Assembly: GCA_039024635.1 (NCBI GenBank) | Contig: JBCCQA010000027.1 | Location: forward strand, 1-64,000 | DNA: 64,000 nt | From: Kuafuiihalomonas sp039024635 | Lineage (GTDB): Bacteria; Myxococcota; Kuafuiibacteriia; Kuafuiibacteriales; Kuafuiibacteriaceae | Reading direction: 5' to 3' | Shown: piece by piece, positions 7,588-16,233 of the stretch | Layout: every line of letters begins with the position of its first letter | How positions within the stretch are numbered: position 1 is the stretch's first letter | Notes under the pieces: generated by a model | What the model was told of the DNA's origin: nothing | What the model saw: the letters and a program-made list of their open reading frames with translations, nothing else | Databases searched by the model: none | Made by a program: the position numbers and the translations under genes

Positions 7588-10500
7588 GGCAGATAGCCTT
7601 TCGTCTGGAGTGCACGGGTGATGGGACCTTGAAACAAGGGGTCCATATCCCAGGAGAGACCTTTTTCCGAGCGAGCCAGGCCTGCTCGAGACAGGTCTCC
7701 GAGAAGGCTCTGAGCCTCTTCCCGTGAAATGCGGAGCGTGCGTCCCAAGCGAGCGGCGCTGACGCTGCGATGAAGCGAAAGCGTGGCCAGGGCTGCCGAC
7801 CATTGGGCCGGGAGGCGGGACAGAACGGTAAAGTCTGGATCCTGCCGAACGTCGATCCTCACCTTTTGCTCGGTCACTGCCACCACCGAGCGTCGCCAGA
7901 GGTCAACGGCCTCCCCCGGGTTCCCTCGGCTCCGAGCGTGCAGACGGTCGAAATGAGCAGAAGGCCGTTCGCCTCCGAAGCGCCGGCGACTCGCAAACTC
8001 GACGTCGAAGTCCGAAGTCCGCTGTCGCAGGAGGAGCATGGCCTCTAGCGCCTTTCGGTCGAGGGGACCGGTACGCTCCGTTCCGAGGAAGAGCCTCGAA
8101 ACGCCCAGTCCCAGCTCGGCCAGCCGGAAGGCCATGGGGTTCCCAGTGAGAACGAAGAGATGGCGCTCGCCCAGTCTCCTGAAGAGTCGAAACCAAGCTC
8201 TAGTGCTGGCCCAACCCTCCGGGCTTCGCTCGAGCCAGGCCCCGAGCTCGTCGACCACGACGACCGCCCCTGGCGCCAGGTTTCGGAGTGCGCCTTCGGC
8301 CGACTGGCCTTCTCGGCCACCGGTCGCTTTGCTGACGGCCTGGTTCAGGCCCTCCAGCTCGTGCGCGCCCACTTGGGGTGCCGTGACCCGGATGACCGGA
8401 CGGTCCTGTCCTCGAAGCCACGTGTTGATGAGCGTCGTACGGCCCGTCCTGAGCTCGCCTATCAGGCCTACCGGCCCCCCTCGGCCTCGACCCCAGCGTT
8501 CGGCGAGCTCGGAAAGCCGAGCGAGCTCCGTCGTCCGACCGACAACCAAATCGGGCGTCTCCAGGGCGGCTCGGCCAAACATACGTCGGTAGATCAAGGG
8601 AAGTTGAGCCTGGACTTCGGGGTTGGGCAGGAGCTCGTCCCGGAGCCGAAGCAGTTCGTCGACGAGGGTGCTGGCTTCATCCCGAACGGCCCGAGCTTCG
8701 GCGGTCAGCCGAAGGGCGCGCTCCGCTGCATCCCGCCCCGCCGAGCGCACTCGATCGGAGTAGCGACGCAGGGTATCCAAGATTGGAAGACCCGCCGCTC
8801 GCGTCGCGCTCGTGGCTCGACCGAATACGTTGGCGTGAAGCTCGTCCAGAGCCCGAGCGGACTCCTCGAGCAGGAAGGACTCCTCGTCGTCCACGAACTT
8901 GGAGAGCTCACTCGACGCATCCTCCAGCCGTCGGATACGGTCCTCGAGCGTTCCCCCTAGAGCCAGGGTTCCCGCCTCTTCGACTTCGGCCTCACCCCGC
9001 TCCTCGTCCACGGCGGCCGCTTGCTCCAGCTCGAACGCCACCAGCCGAACGGCGTCGACCAAGGTTTGCTCGCTTCGCCGAACGACAGCCTGTAGCCCAT
9101 CCAGGCTCTTTCGTGCTGGCGCGGCGATTCGGACTTCGAAGAAGCTCTGGGCCAAACGGCGAGCGGCGACGCTCCGCTCGCCGCCCTGGTTCTCCTCCCC
9201 CGCCTCGGGGACGCTGACCTGGGCCGGGATCCGGTCGACGCCCCGTCCAAGCTGACCGACCAGGCCGTCCGTCATATCCTGAACGTCCGGCTTGTAGATG
9301 CTGTCGTAGGCCGCGCGAAGCTCGTCGGCCGAGCTCAAGAAGGCGCTTCGCCAGCCCTCGTCCTCGCCCGGCTCTCGGCTCTCGTACTCTTCCCGAAGCT
9401 CGACTACTCGGTGCATGACGGCCCGAGCCCGTTCGATCGACTCGAGAGGGCCCTGCTGGACCTCTCGTCGGATTCGCTCGGCCAGCGTCGCCAGCGCCCG
9501 TCGGGCCTCGGAGGCACTGGCCTCCAGCTGCAGATCGAGGCGGATGGCGTCGAGGATGGTCCGCGTGCGCTCGGAGGCTCGGGCGAACTCGGGTAGCTTG
9601 GGCGCTTCGCGCTTACGGTGCAGGGACTCGCCATCGAAGAAGGCCCCGAGGCGGCCCGCTGCATTTTGCAAGCGCTCCTTCAAATGAAGTCGAGGTTCGT
9701 CGCGCCGCTCGCTCCATTTGCTCTCTTGTGTAGTGACCACGTCTTCCAGGCCCTGGAGCTGCTGGCCGAGCACACGCGAGAAGGCCTCTACGTCGATCTC
9801 CTCCTCGCGCTCCTGGTCGAGCTCGGCCAGGAGCAGGTCGAAGAAGCGCTGTACTTGTTCGATGATTCTCCGAACGCGCAAGAGCGCCTGCCGGCGGCGC
9901 TCGCCCGTTTTTTCGATGAGCTCGGCCAACTCCCGGTCGATGAATGGGCGCAAGACCAACGTAGCCGGCTCCCGAAGCTTGATCTGTTTGGGAGGAAAAG
10001 GGCGGGCCAGCCACCGGTGGGAAAAGCGGACCCAGGACTTGAATGTCCGTGTCGCTGGTCCGTCATCAGCCCGTCGGAACCAGTCGGAGTGGTCCGTAGC
10101 CACTTCGACCTGCTCCGGCAGCCTGGCTACGCAGCTGGCCAGGTCCTCCTGCAGACGCTGGCTCGCCTGCTGGAGTCGCTTCTCCCAAACCCCTGTGTCC
10201 CGGTGGGACGGTGCACCTCGTGTGCCGAAGGGCACTCGGGCGCGGTCCGCCACTGCGGCCGTGAATCGAGAACGAGCCCACTCGACCAACGCTCGCGCCG
10301 CCGCCCTTCGATTACCCCGCCGCTCTATCCGCCGCTCCAGCTGTCGGATCTCGTCGACCGCCCCCACGACCTCGGCGAGGAAGGCGGCCTCCTCGTCAGC
10401 CGAGGGCTGGTCGGCGGCCAGATGAAAGCGCTCCGTCAGCTCGGAAAGGTCTTGCTCCAGACGCTGGAGAGGTTCGACCAACGCTGGGACCGGAGTGGGC

Positions 10501-12719
10501 ACGCTGAGCTTCTCGTCGACCCGCCCGAGATCGATGGTCCCCGGATCGAAGACCCGAGCCTTTTGGGCGAAGAAGGTCGAAGGACGAACCAGCAACGTGG
10601 TTCCGAGCGAACGCATGAATCCGTCGTTCGTGGGCACAAAACCACTGTCGGGACCGGCCTCCAAAGCGTGGATGATCAATAGGTCGGATCGGGCTGACTC
10701 GGTTCGGATGCGCGAGGCCAAAGCCTCGTCGTCGAAGACCGGCGCCAAGATCACCCCCTCTGCCCGGACCCGGGCGTCCTGAATGATGCCGTTCAGAGCG
10801 CGCCTTGCCCGTTCGTCGTCTTGACCGGGCCGGCCGTTGACCAACACCCGAACCTTGGCGTGCTTCCAGCCTGGGGCGCTGGTCACCATGTGAGCGAGGG
10901 TCAACATCAAAGGACCGGTCGAAGCTTCACCGTCCCACCAGACGTCGATGCGCTCTCGACGACCAAAACCCCTGGTCTCATCGTGTCGGAGCATGAGGAC
11001 GCTCAAGTCGAGCTCGAGCAGCCGATCGATCATCTCTCCGTAGCGCCGTCGCTGCGCCGCCTCTCGGGGCCAGCCTAGGAGGATGGTGTTGGTCTCCATG
11101 CCCGCGAGGCCGAAGTGCGCCGCCATCTGAGGGATGGCGTCATAAACATCTTCGCAGCCCTGAATTCGAGCGAAGATTCCGGGGTACGCTTTCTCGAGGA
11201 CGGCGTCGTTGCGGGGGCGGGGAGGCTCCCCCTCCACCAAGTGCACGTGCGTGAGAAGGCCTCGATCTCCGACCAAGTCCTGTCCGAAGTCGAGCAGCGG
11301 ATTCTGGGCCCGGCTGCGACCGACCACCAGCATGTTCGGCCGCCAGTTGCGCTGCGCGCTCTTGCTGGCCGATGACTGCAGACGCATCAAGCCCGCTCGA
11401 ATGACCGCCGACCACACCCCGCCCCAAGTGTCGCCAGTGCCCAGAACGAGCTGGCGGCGCTTCAGGCCAGCGTACATCACGGTCATGACGGCGATGGCCG
11501 CGAACATGGCGAGGGCATCGATCTGAAACATCACCAAGAAACAGGCCAGAGCCCCACCCAAGCTGACCCAGATCGGCACCCGGAACTGAGGCCGAAAGTC
11601 GGGACTGGCCCAACGCTCCAGACCGCAGGCCAGACACAAGAAGCCGTAGCAGGTCAGGAAGAACATCGAGATGATGGCGCCGACGACGTCGAGCTGCGCC
11701 AACAGAATGCCGCCTTCAGCGATGAGCAAAGTGACGAGGAGCGCGATGCGAGGTTCGTCCTTTCCTCGGCCGAGGAACTCGGGAACGATGCCGTCAAGCG
11801 CGAGAGCCTGCAGGGTGCGGGGCGCGCCGAGCATGCTGCCGAGCGCGCTGCTCAGCGTGGCGGCGAAGACACCCACCGTGACGAAGCGCGGGTCCACCGA
11901 CATTCGCCGCAGCACATTGTAGTCCGAGCGCAGCACCTCCGGCGGAACACGGGTGGACAGCAACCATACCAACCCGACGTAGATGAGCAGGCCGACCCCG
12001 ATGGCCGCCATAGTCCCCAGCGGAATGGAGCGCTTGGGATCACGAAGGTCACCTGACATGCCGACTCCGGCCGTGAAGCCGGTGACGGCCGGAAAGAAGA
12101 CCGCAAAGACGGCCGCGAAGGGGACCGATGCGACCTGGGGCGCCGCAGCCGCCGTTTCCGCCGGAATGCCTCGACCAAAGACGATCGCGAACAGGGACAA
12201 AACGATGGCGGCGAGAACGAAGAGCTGAGACTTGATCGCGATCTCGGTGGACCAGAGAGTGATGATGGCCAGGAACAAGCAGGCTGCGGAGCCGATGAGA
12301 CGGATGTCGTTCGCTGGATCCTGGGTCGGCGACCAGCCCGTCGCCGCGATGAAGGCTTCGGCGAAGCCGATCAGATAGAGCGACACGCCCAAGGCCAGAG
12401 CTGCGTACAAAGCCAACCCGATGGCGCCCCCGACCGAAAGCCCGAGAGAACGGCTGATGATGTAGTAGTTCCCACCGGTTCGAACGGTATGGTTGGTCGC
12501 GATGGAGGCCACGCTCAGGCCGGTGGTGACCGAGATGACGTGGGCCAACACGACGACGCCGAGAGCCCCCAAGTAGCCGGCCTGTCCGACCACCCACCCC
12601 AGGCGCTGGTACATGATCACGCCGAGGATGGTGAGGATTGACGGCGTGAACACGCCGAGGAAAGTGCCGAAGCGCTTCTGAGCGTCGGCTGCGACCGAGT
12701 CGAGGGTGATATCCCGCAT
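7584..12719 (-). CDS. Giant SLC12-type cotransporter fused to helical regions, P-loop module and winged-helix-like tail
   Basis: A 1711-residue polypeptide. Residues 1-430 are a cation-chloride cotransporter core of the APC superfamily. They carry near-signature SLC12 phrases: GVIMYQRLGWVVGQAG, RTGGNYYIISRSLGLSVGG, LIGFAEAF and FFPAVTGFTAGVGMSGDLRD. Residues about 455-720 match the SLC12 cytosolic C-terminal layout (NMLVVGRSRAQNPLLDFGQ, TNTILLGWPRE, DLLIIHALE). Residues about 740-1380 are charged, helical and coiled-coil-like. Near residue 1420 is a Walker-A-like loop, GELRTGRTT, with Arg where Lys is expected, and near 1490 a Walker-B-like AVVVVDELGAW. The last 70 residues look like a winged helix (AARLGRTLRISREEAQSLL). 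No other fusion of this type is known to me. It follows the beta-helix gene by 5 bp and overlaps the MscS-like gene by 4 bp. The function is inferred as regulated K/Na/Cl transport. Confidence 0.85.
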   Translation of the reverse strand: MRDITLDSVAADAQKRFGTFLGVFTPSILTILGVIMYQRLGWVVGQAGYLGALGVVVLAHVISVTTGLSVASIATNHTVRTGGNYYIISRSLGLSVGGAIGLALYAALALGVSLYLIGFAEAFIAATGWSPTQDPANDIRLIGSAACLFLAIITLWSTEIAIKSQLFVLAAIVLSLFAIVFGRGIPAETAAAAPQVASVPFAAVFAVFFPAVTGFTAGVGMSGDLRDPKRSIPLGTMAAIGVGLLIYVGLVWLLSTRVPPEVLRSDYNVLRRMSVDPRFVTVGVFAATLSSALGSMLGAPRTLQALALDGIVPEFLGRGKDEPRIALLVTLLIAEGGILLAQLDVVGAIISMFFLTCYGFLCLACGLERWASPDFRPQFRVPIWVSLGGALACFLVMFQIDALAMFAAIAVMTVMYAGLKRRQLVLGTGDTWGGVWSAVIRAGLMRLQSSASKSAQRNWRPNMLVVGRSRAQNPLLDFGQDLVGDRGLLTHVHLVEGEPPRPRNDAVLEKAYPGIFARIQGCEDVYDAIPQMAAHFGLAGMETNTILLGWPREAAQRRRYGEMIDRLLELDLSVLMLRHDETRGFGRRERIDVWWDGEASTGPLMLTLAHMVTSAPGWKHAKVRVLVNGRPGQDDERARRALNGIIQDARVRAEGVILAPVFDDEALASRIRTESARSDLLIIHALEAGPDSGFVPTNDGFMRSLGTTLLVRPSTFFAQKARVFDPGTIDLGRVDEKLSVPTPVPALVEPLQRLEQDLSELTERFHLAADQPSADEEAAFLAEVVGAVDEIRQLERRIERRGNRRAAARALVEWARSRFTAAVADRARVPFGTRGAPSHRDTGVWEKRLQQASQRLQEDLASCVARLPEQVEVATDHSDWFRRADDGPATRTFKSWVRFSHRWLARPFPPKQIKLREPATLVLRPFIDRELAELIEKTGERRRQALLRVRRIIEQVQRFFDLLLAELDQEREEEIDVEAFSRVLGQQLQGLEDVVTTQESKWSERRDEPRLHLKERLQNAAGRLGAFFDGESLHRKREAPKLPEFARASERTRTILDAIRLDLQLEASASEARRALATLAERIRREVQQGPLESIERARAVMHRVVELREEYESREPGEDEGWRSAFLSSADELRAAYDSIYKPDVQDMTDGLVGQLGRGVDRIPAQVSVPEAGEENQGGERSVAARRLAQSFFEVRIAAPARKSLDGLQAVVRRSEQTLVDAVRLVAFELEQAAAVDEERGEAEVEEAGTLALGGTLEDRIRRLEDASSELSKFVDDEESFLLEESARALDELHANVFGRATSATRAAGLPILDTLRRYSDRVRSAGRDAAERALRLTAEARAVRDEASTLVDELLRLRDELLPNPEVQAQLPLIYRRMFGRAALETPDLVVGRTTELARLSELAERWGRGRGGPVGLIGELRTGRTTLINTWLRGQDRPVIRVTAPQVGAHELEGLNQAVSKATGGREGQSAEGALRNLAPGAVVVVDELGAWLERSPEGWASTRAWFRLFRRLGERHLFVLTGNPMAFRLAELGLGVSRLFLGTERTGPLDRKALEAMLLLRQRTSDFDVEFASRRRFGGERPSAHFDRLHARSRGNPGEAVDLWRRSVVAVTEQKVRIDVRQDPDFTVLSRLPAQWSAALATLSLHRSVSAARLGRTLRISREEAQSLLGDLSRAGLARSEKGLSWDMDPLFQGPITRALQTKGYLP

Positions 12720-12724
12720 GGGAG

Positions 12725-13528
12725 TCAGCGCCAGCGGTTGCCGCCTTCGTCGTGAACGCCTTCGTTGTCCATGACGTCAGAGGGCATGTCGCAGTGGCTG
12801 AAGACGGCTTTGGCGTCTCGCGCCCCGACGAAGGGCTGGCCAATGGGCGGGTCCTCGAAGAGCACGCGCTCCATGTGAAGGACGCCGCCCTCCTGTCGAG
12901 CAGCCTGCCCGCCTCCAGGCGCCGTAGCTCGGGTGCGGCTGAAGCGGACCCGACTCAGCCGCGGTCGACCCCCCGCGACGAAGAGCCCGCCGCCAGCCAC
13001 CGCTTCGCAGTCATGGATTTCCGAGTCTCGGAGCACGAAGTGCTCACATTCTCGAACGTAGATGGCGCCCCCGCGGTTGGCGCGACAGGCCTCGATACGA
13101 AGAACGGAGGCTTCGACTTCCCCTCCGCCCACCCACAGAAAGCCGCCCTCCTCTCGAGCCTGACAGCTCGTTCCGTGAACGTTGTAGAGCCGGACGCGCC
13201 CATTCAATACGCGGACACCGGCGCCCCGATCGGACTCAGCCCCACCGATGGCGACCGACTCGACGAAAATGAGCCTCGAAGCTCCCGCGTCTATTTCGAT
13301 GACGGGCCGCGCGCGACCACCGCCTACGATTCGGGTCAGGTCGCCCGCGCCTTTGAGCGTCATGGGACGGCGCAGGACGATGGGCCCCTCAAAGCGACCC
13401 GGCGCGAGCTCGACGACCGCCCCTTCGGGCGCCGAGTCGATCACGTCCTGCAACGCTCGGCCCGAATCGTCGGGGTAGCGTATGGATGGCAACGCCGATC
13501 CCACGTCCACGATGGGTGAAATTGACAT
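12725..13528 (-). CDS. Right-handed parallel beta-helix protein without signal peptide
   Basis: A 267-residue protein whose middle is a pectate-lyase-like stack of short beta rungs: GRFEGPIVLRRPMTLKGAG, VRVLNGRVRLYNVHG, RGGAIYVRECEHFVLRDSE and GGGLFVAGGRPRLSRVRFS. The opening ALQDVIDSAPEGAVVELAPG is a typical entry to such helices. There is no N-terminal signal peptide and no enzymatic carbohydrate-active motif was seen. It sits 5 bp upstream of the giant cotransporter fusion gene and 39 bp downstream of the PEGA gene on the same strand, so it is probably co-transcribed. A binding or scaffold role in the cytoplasm is inferred. Confidence 0.75.
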   Translation of the reverse strand: MSISPIVDVGSALPSIRYPDDSGRALQDVIDSAPEGAVVELAPGRFEGPIVLRRPMTLKGAGDLTRIVGGGRARPVIEIDAGASRLIFVESVAIGGAESDRGAGVRVLNGRVRLYNVHGTSCQAREEGGFLWVGGGEVEASVLRIEACRANRGGAIYVRECEHFVLRDSEIHDCEAVAGGGLFVAGGRPRLSRVRFSRTRATAPGGGQAARQEGGVLHMERVLFEDPPIGQPFVGARDAKAVFSHCDMPSDVMDNEGVHDEGGNRWR

Positions 13529-13567
13529 GAAGTCGCCTGGAGCTCCATCCCCCGCAGTGGGGATGGG

Positions 13568-14689
13568 TCACTCTTCGTCCGGCTCCAGAGTGAAGGTGTA
13601 GGCCTTCTGCAGCTGACCGGCCGGAATGCGCTGTTCAGTTTTGAGGAAGCCCGGCGCTTCCACGCGAATCACGTGTTCACGGTTGGGGTCGACGTTCGGA
13701 AGCTGGAGAGAGCGCACACTGGCGTGCTTGGTGTCGTCGAAGGTCACATCCGCCTTCACTGGCTCCACTCTGACACCGACCGTCTGCAGGCCAGGTTGGC
13801 TGAGCGGAACGAGATCGACATCTTGGCGAGCTTCGGTGTCGGCGAGCACCTCGACGGTGAGGGTGGCGCTCTCGTACCCTCCTTTCTCCAATCGCAGCGA
13901 GTGGCTCCCCACGCCGAGCGTCAACTTGACCGGCGTAGGCTCATCCCTGGCCGAACCGTCGATGTAGAGGCTGGCTCCGGGCGGGGTCGTGTAGAGCTCC
14001 AGCGTCCCCTTCTGTCGAGGCCAGAGGATGAAGGTGACAACGCCAGCCATGAGCAAAAGGAGAGCCAGCACACCGATTCGCTGAGCCCACGCCATGCCTT
14101 GTTGCTTCGGCGTCGGGATGGGAAGCGTCGTGTTGGTGGGCGCAGTCGAGACGACTCCGGTCGGAGCCTTGGCCGGCTGCATCCACATCATCGTGTTCTC
14201 GCCGAAGCCCGTCGGGCCGGCTTTCCCGCTCGGAGCTCCGACCGGGGACTCGACCTGAGCCCGGGGGTCTGCGCCGGGTTGGGTCACTTGGTTGGGCGGT
14301 CTTCTCCGTTCGGACACCGGTCGTGCCGACATCTTGCGGGGGGGAGCCTTCGGCGCGGACGGCGCCTCGGGGGTCGGGGCTGGAGATTGCGGGGCCTTGG
14401 CCTCGGCCTTGGGTCCCAGATCCAGCTTGTCGAGGGTGACCTCTCCATCGAAGCTCGGGAGCGAGGGCATGGCCCTCGTCGGCGCGTCGCCGTCTTCTTC
14501 CGAGGCCGAAGGCCCGATGACGATCTGATGCTTGATGGCCGATGCGCCCGCGTTCCCCTGCTTGCGCTTGGCCTGCATCCGCTGCCTCGCTTCACGCAGA
14601 GCCTTGAGCTCCTCATTGCTCAGCGGGTCGAGCAGAGTTCGATCATCTGTGGGCGGCTGCCGCTTGCCGCCGTCGTTTCCCGAAGCCAC
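13568..14689 (-). CDS. PEGA-domain membrane protein
   Basis: A 373-residue protein. It has a cytoplasmic N-terminal half rich in Pro, Ala and Lys (with LDPLSNEELKALREARQRM near the start), one membrane span at about residues 205-227 (IGVLALLLLMAGVVTFILW), and then a PEGA domain (TLELYTTPPGASLYIDG, VGSHSLRLEKGGYESATL). A final beta-rich segment ends FLKTEQRIPAGQLQ. PEGA modules are surface or periplasmic beta domains often attached to Ser/Thr kinases and secretion components in Myxococcota. The kinase domain is absent, leaving a basic N-terminal arm that could dock to another protein. It heads the leftward unit of four genes containing the beta-helix, the SLC12 fusion and the MscS-like protein. 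Confidence 0.8.
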   Translation of the reverse strand: MASGNDGGKRQPPTDDRTLLDPLSNEELKALREARQRMQAKRKQGNAGASAIKHQIVIGPSASEEDGDAPTRAMPSLPSFDGEVTLDKLDLGPKAEAKAPQSPAPTPEAPSAPKAPPRKMSARPVSERRRPPNQVTQPGADPRAQVESPVGAPSGKAGPTGFGENTMMWMQPAKAPTGVVSTAPTNTTLPIPTPKQQGMAWAQRIGVLALLLLMAGVVTFILWPRQKGTLELYTTPPGASLYIDGSARDEPTPVKLTLGVGSHSLRLEKGGYESATLTVEVLADTEARQDVDLVPLSQPGLQTVGVRVEPVKADVTFDDTKHASVRSLQLPNVDPNREHVIRVEAPGFLKTEQRIPAGQLQKAYTFTLEPDEE

Positions 14690-14745
14690 CGGGTTTCACG
14701 CTAGCATGGTCTCCGGGGGGGCGACAGTTCGGGTCCTACTGGGTA

Positions 14746-14767
14746 ACGGGGCCCCTTCTGGCCCCGT
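14746..14767 (+). promoter_or_regulatory. Hairpin abutting the ribosome binding site of the VPGC protein gene
   Basis: A perfect 8-bp inverted repeat (ACGGGGCC at 14746-14753 and GGCCCCGT at 14760-14767) with a 6-nt loop. The next bases, AGGA (14768-14771), are the likely Shine-Dalgarno for ATG 14777. A stem ending directly at the SD could modulate translation or simply be GC-rich chance structure. Confidence 0.5.
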
Positions 14768-14776
14768 AGGACGGCC

Positions 14777-15763
14777 ATGCGCCTCATGTTCGCCCTCATG
14801 ACCCTGAGCTCGGTCGTACAGACGCCTCCCGAGCTCGGAACCGTGGCCTGGCAGCGAGACTACGACGCGGCACGGCGGGAGGCCGCGCGCTCGGGAAAGC
14901 CACTCCTGATCCTCTTCGACGAAGTACCGGGCTGCTCGACCTGCGTCCGCTACGGACAGAGCGTGCTCAGCCACCCACTCATCGCCGACGCCATCGAGGC
15001 CTCCTTCGTGCCGGTCGCCGTCTACAACAATCGAGGGGGGGCGGACCGTCAGGTGCTGCAGAGCTTCGGCGAACCAACCTGGAACAACCCGGTGGTTCGA
15101 ATCGTCGACGCCGAAGGCCAAGCCCTCGCTCCCCGGCTGGCCAACGACTACCAGCGCCGAAGTTTGGTCGAGCGCATGGAGCGAGCGTTGACGAAGCTTG
15201 GCCGTCCCGTGCCGAGCTATCTTCGGGAGGCCCTCGACGAAAGGACCGAGCTCGCCACTTACGCGATGGGCTGCTTCTGGTCGGGCGAAGCCTGCTTGGG
15301 CAACATCCAAGGTGTTCGATCAAGCCGTACGGGTTTCGCGGCCGGCCGGGAAGTCGTCGAGCTTCGCTACGATCCCCAGACTATCTCGGCCCTCCAGCTC
15401 CATCGGACCGTGCTCGCGCACGGGTGCAGCAGGCATGCCCTGGTCCAGAACGAAGAAGAGGCCCGGGTCGCGCGACAGGTATTCTCCCGGGTCACCGTGA
15501 GCGGCTCCCTCCGACCCACGCCCAGCGACGACAAGCACGCCTTGCGTCGAACGCCGGCCCGCTTTCTCCCCTTGACCGAGGGCCAAGCGACCAGGGTCAA
15601 CGCCCGGATCGCCGCGGGGCAGGGCTTCGACGAACTCTTGAGCCCCAGCCAGCAGGCTGTGTGGGCCGCCATTCGCCAGCACCCCGATGCTGGCTGGAAG
15701 CCAGCAGGAACCGAGCTCTCGGCCTCGATGCGAGCGGCAAGAGACGTCGCGGACCGCCTCTAA
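14777..15763 (+). CDS. VPGUxxT-family thioredoxin/MsrA-like protein, cysteine form
   Basis: A 328-residue protein with a short hydrophobic N-terminus and two recognisable parts. The first (about 20-135) is thioredoxin-like and carries DEVPGCSTC followed by VLSHPLI, AIEASFVPVAVYNN and EPTWNNPVVRIVDA. This is the layout of the family called VPGUxxT thioredoxin-like selenoproteins, here with Cys (codon TGC) at the selenocysteine position and Cys in place of the Thr. The second (about 155-290) resembles peptide methionine sulfoxide reductase MsrA (AMGCFWSGEACLGNIQGV, VVELRYDPQTIS), giving a second potential catalytic cysteine. A redox-repair role is inferred; the substrate is unknown. It is convergent with dtd, with 5 bp between them. 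Confidence 0.82.
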   Translation: MRLMFALMTLSSVVQTPPELGTVAWQRDYDAARREAARSGKPLLILFDEVPGCSTCVRYGQSVLSHPLIADAIEASFVPVAVYNNRGGADRQVLQSFGEPTWNNPVVRIVDAEGQALAPRLANDYQRRSLVERMERALTKLGRPVPSYLREALDERTELATYAMGCFWSGEACLGNIQGVRSSRTGFAAGREVVELRYDPQTISALQLHRTVLAHGCSRHALVQNEEEARVARQVFSRVTVSGSLRPTPSDDKHALRRTPARFLPLTEGQATRVNARIAAGQGFDELLSPSQQAVWAAIRQHPDAGWKPAGTELSASMRAARDVADRL

Positions 15764-15768
15764 TTCAG

Positions 15769-16209
15769 CTAAGCGCCGCGCTCGAGCCAGATCGTGACCG
15801 GCCCGTCGTTGGTCAACTTGACCTGCATATCGGCGCCGAAGCGTCCGGTTTGGACCGGGATGTGGTTCGAAAGCAGCGCGCAGAAGCGATCAAAGAGCCG
15901 CTCCGCTCGAGCCGGATCGGCGGCCCCCACGAAGCTCGGTCGGTTGCCCTTCTGGGTGCTGCCGTAGAGCGTGAACTGACTGACGGCCAGGCAAGCGCCC
16001 CCTACGTCGACCACGGAAGCGTTCATCTTCCCTTCGGCGTCGGAAAACACGCGGAGGGCGGCGCACTTGTTGGCCATCCAGGCCAGCTCGTCTTCGCCAT
16101 CCTGCGGACCAATCCCGACTAGGAGTAGGAGCCCGGGGCCAATGTCCCCTACGGTTTCTCCTGCGACCTGGACCCGAGCCTCGGTGACCCTTTGGAGCAG
16201 CACCCGCAC
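15769..16209 (-). CDS. dtd: D-aminoacyl-tRNA deacylase
   Basis: Dtd hydrolyses D-aminoacyl-tRNAs (and glycyl-tRNA mischarged on tRNA-Ala), preventing entry of D-amino acids into protein. The 146-residue length from GTG 16209 is standard. Signature motifs are present: the N-terminal RVLLQRVTEARV, the catalytic-core SQFTLYGSTQKGNRPSF, and NDGPVTIWLE near the end (the family's Gly-cisPro-containing region). Only 24 bp separates it from the divergently transcribed glutamine amidotransferase gene, so the two promoters must overlap. Confidence 0.95.
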   Translation of the reverse strand: MRVLLQRVTEARVQVAGETVGDIGPGLLLLVGIGPQDGEDELAWMANKCAALRVFSDAEGKMNASVVDVGGACLAVSQFTLYGSTQKGNRPSFVGAADPARAERLFDRFCALLSNHIPVQTGRFGADMQVKLTNDGPVTIWLERGA

Positions 16210-16233
16210 CCGATTCCTGCTATCGGCCCCCGC

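Noticed and set aside
7584..12719. Defence-system reading of the giant NTPase fusion
   Set aside because: The N-terminal half matches cation-chloride cotransporters throughout, and no nuclease or other effector domain or phage-linked neighbours are present.
14777..15763. Possible selenocysteine (in-frame UGA) in the VPG motif
   Set aside because: The codon is TGC, so the protein is the cysteine form and no SECIS is needed.
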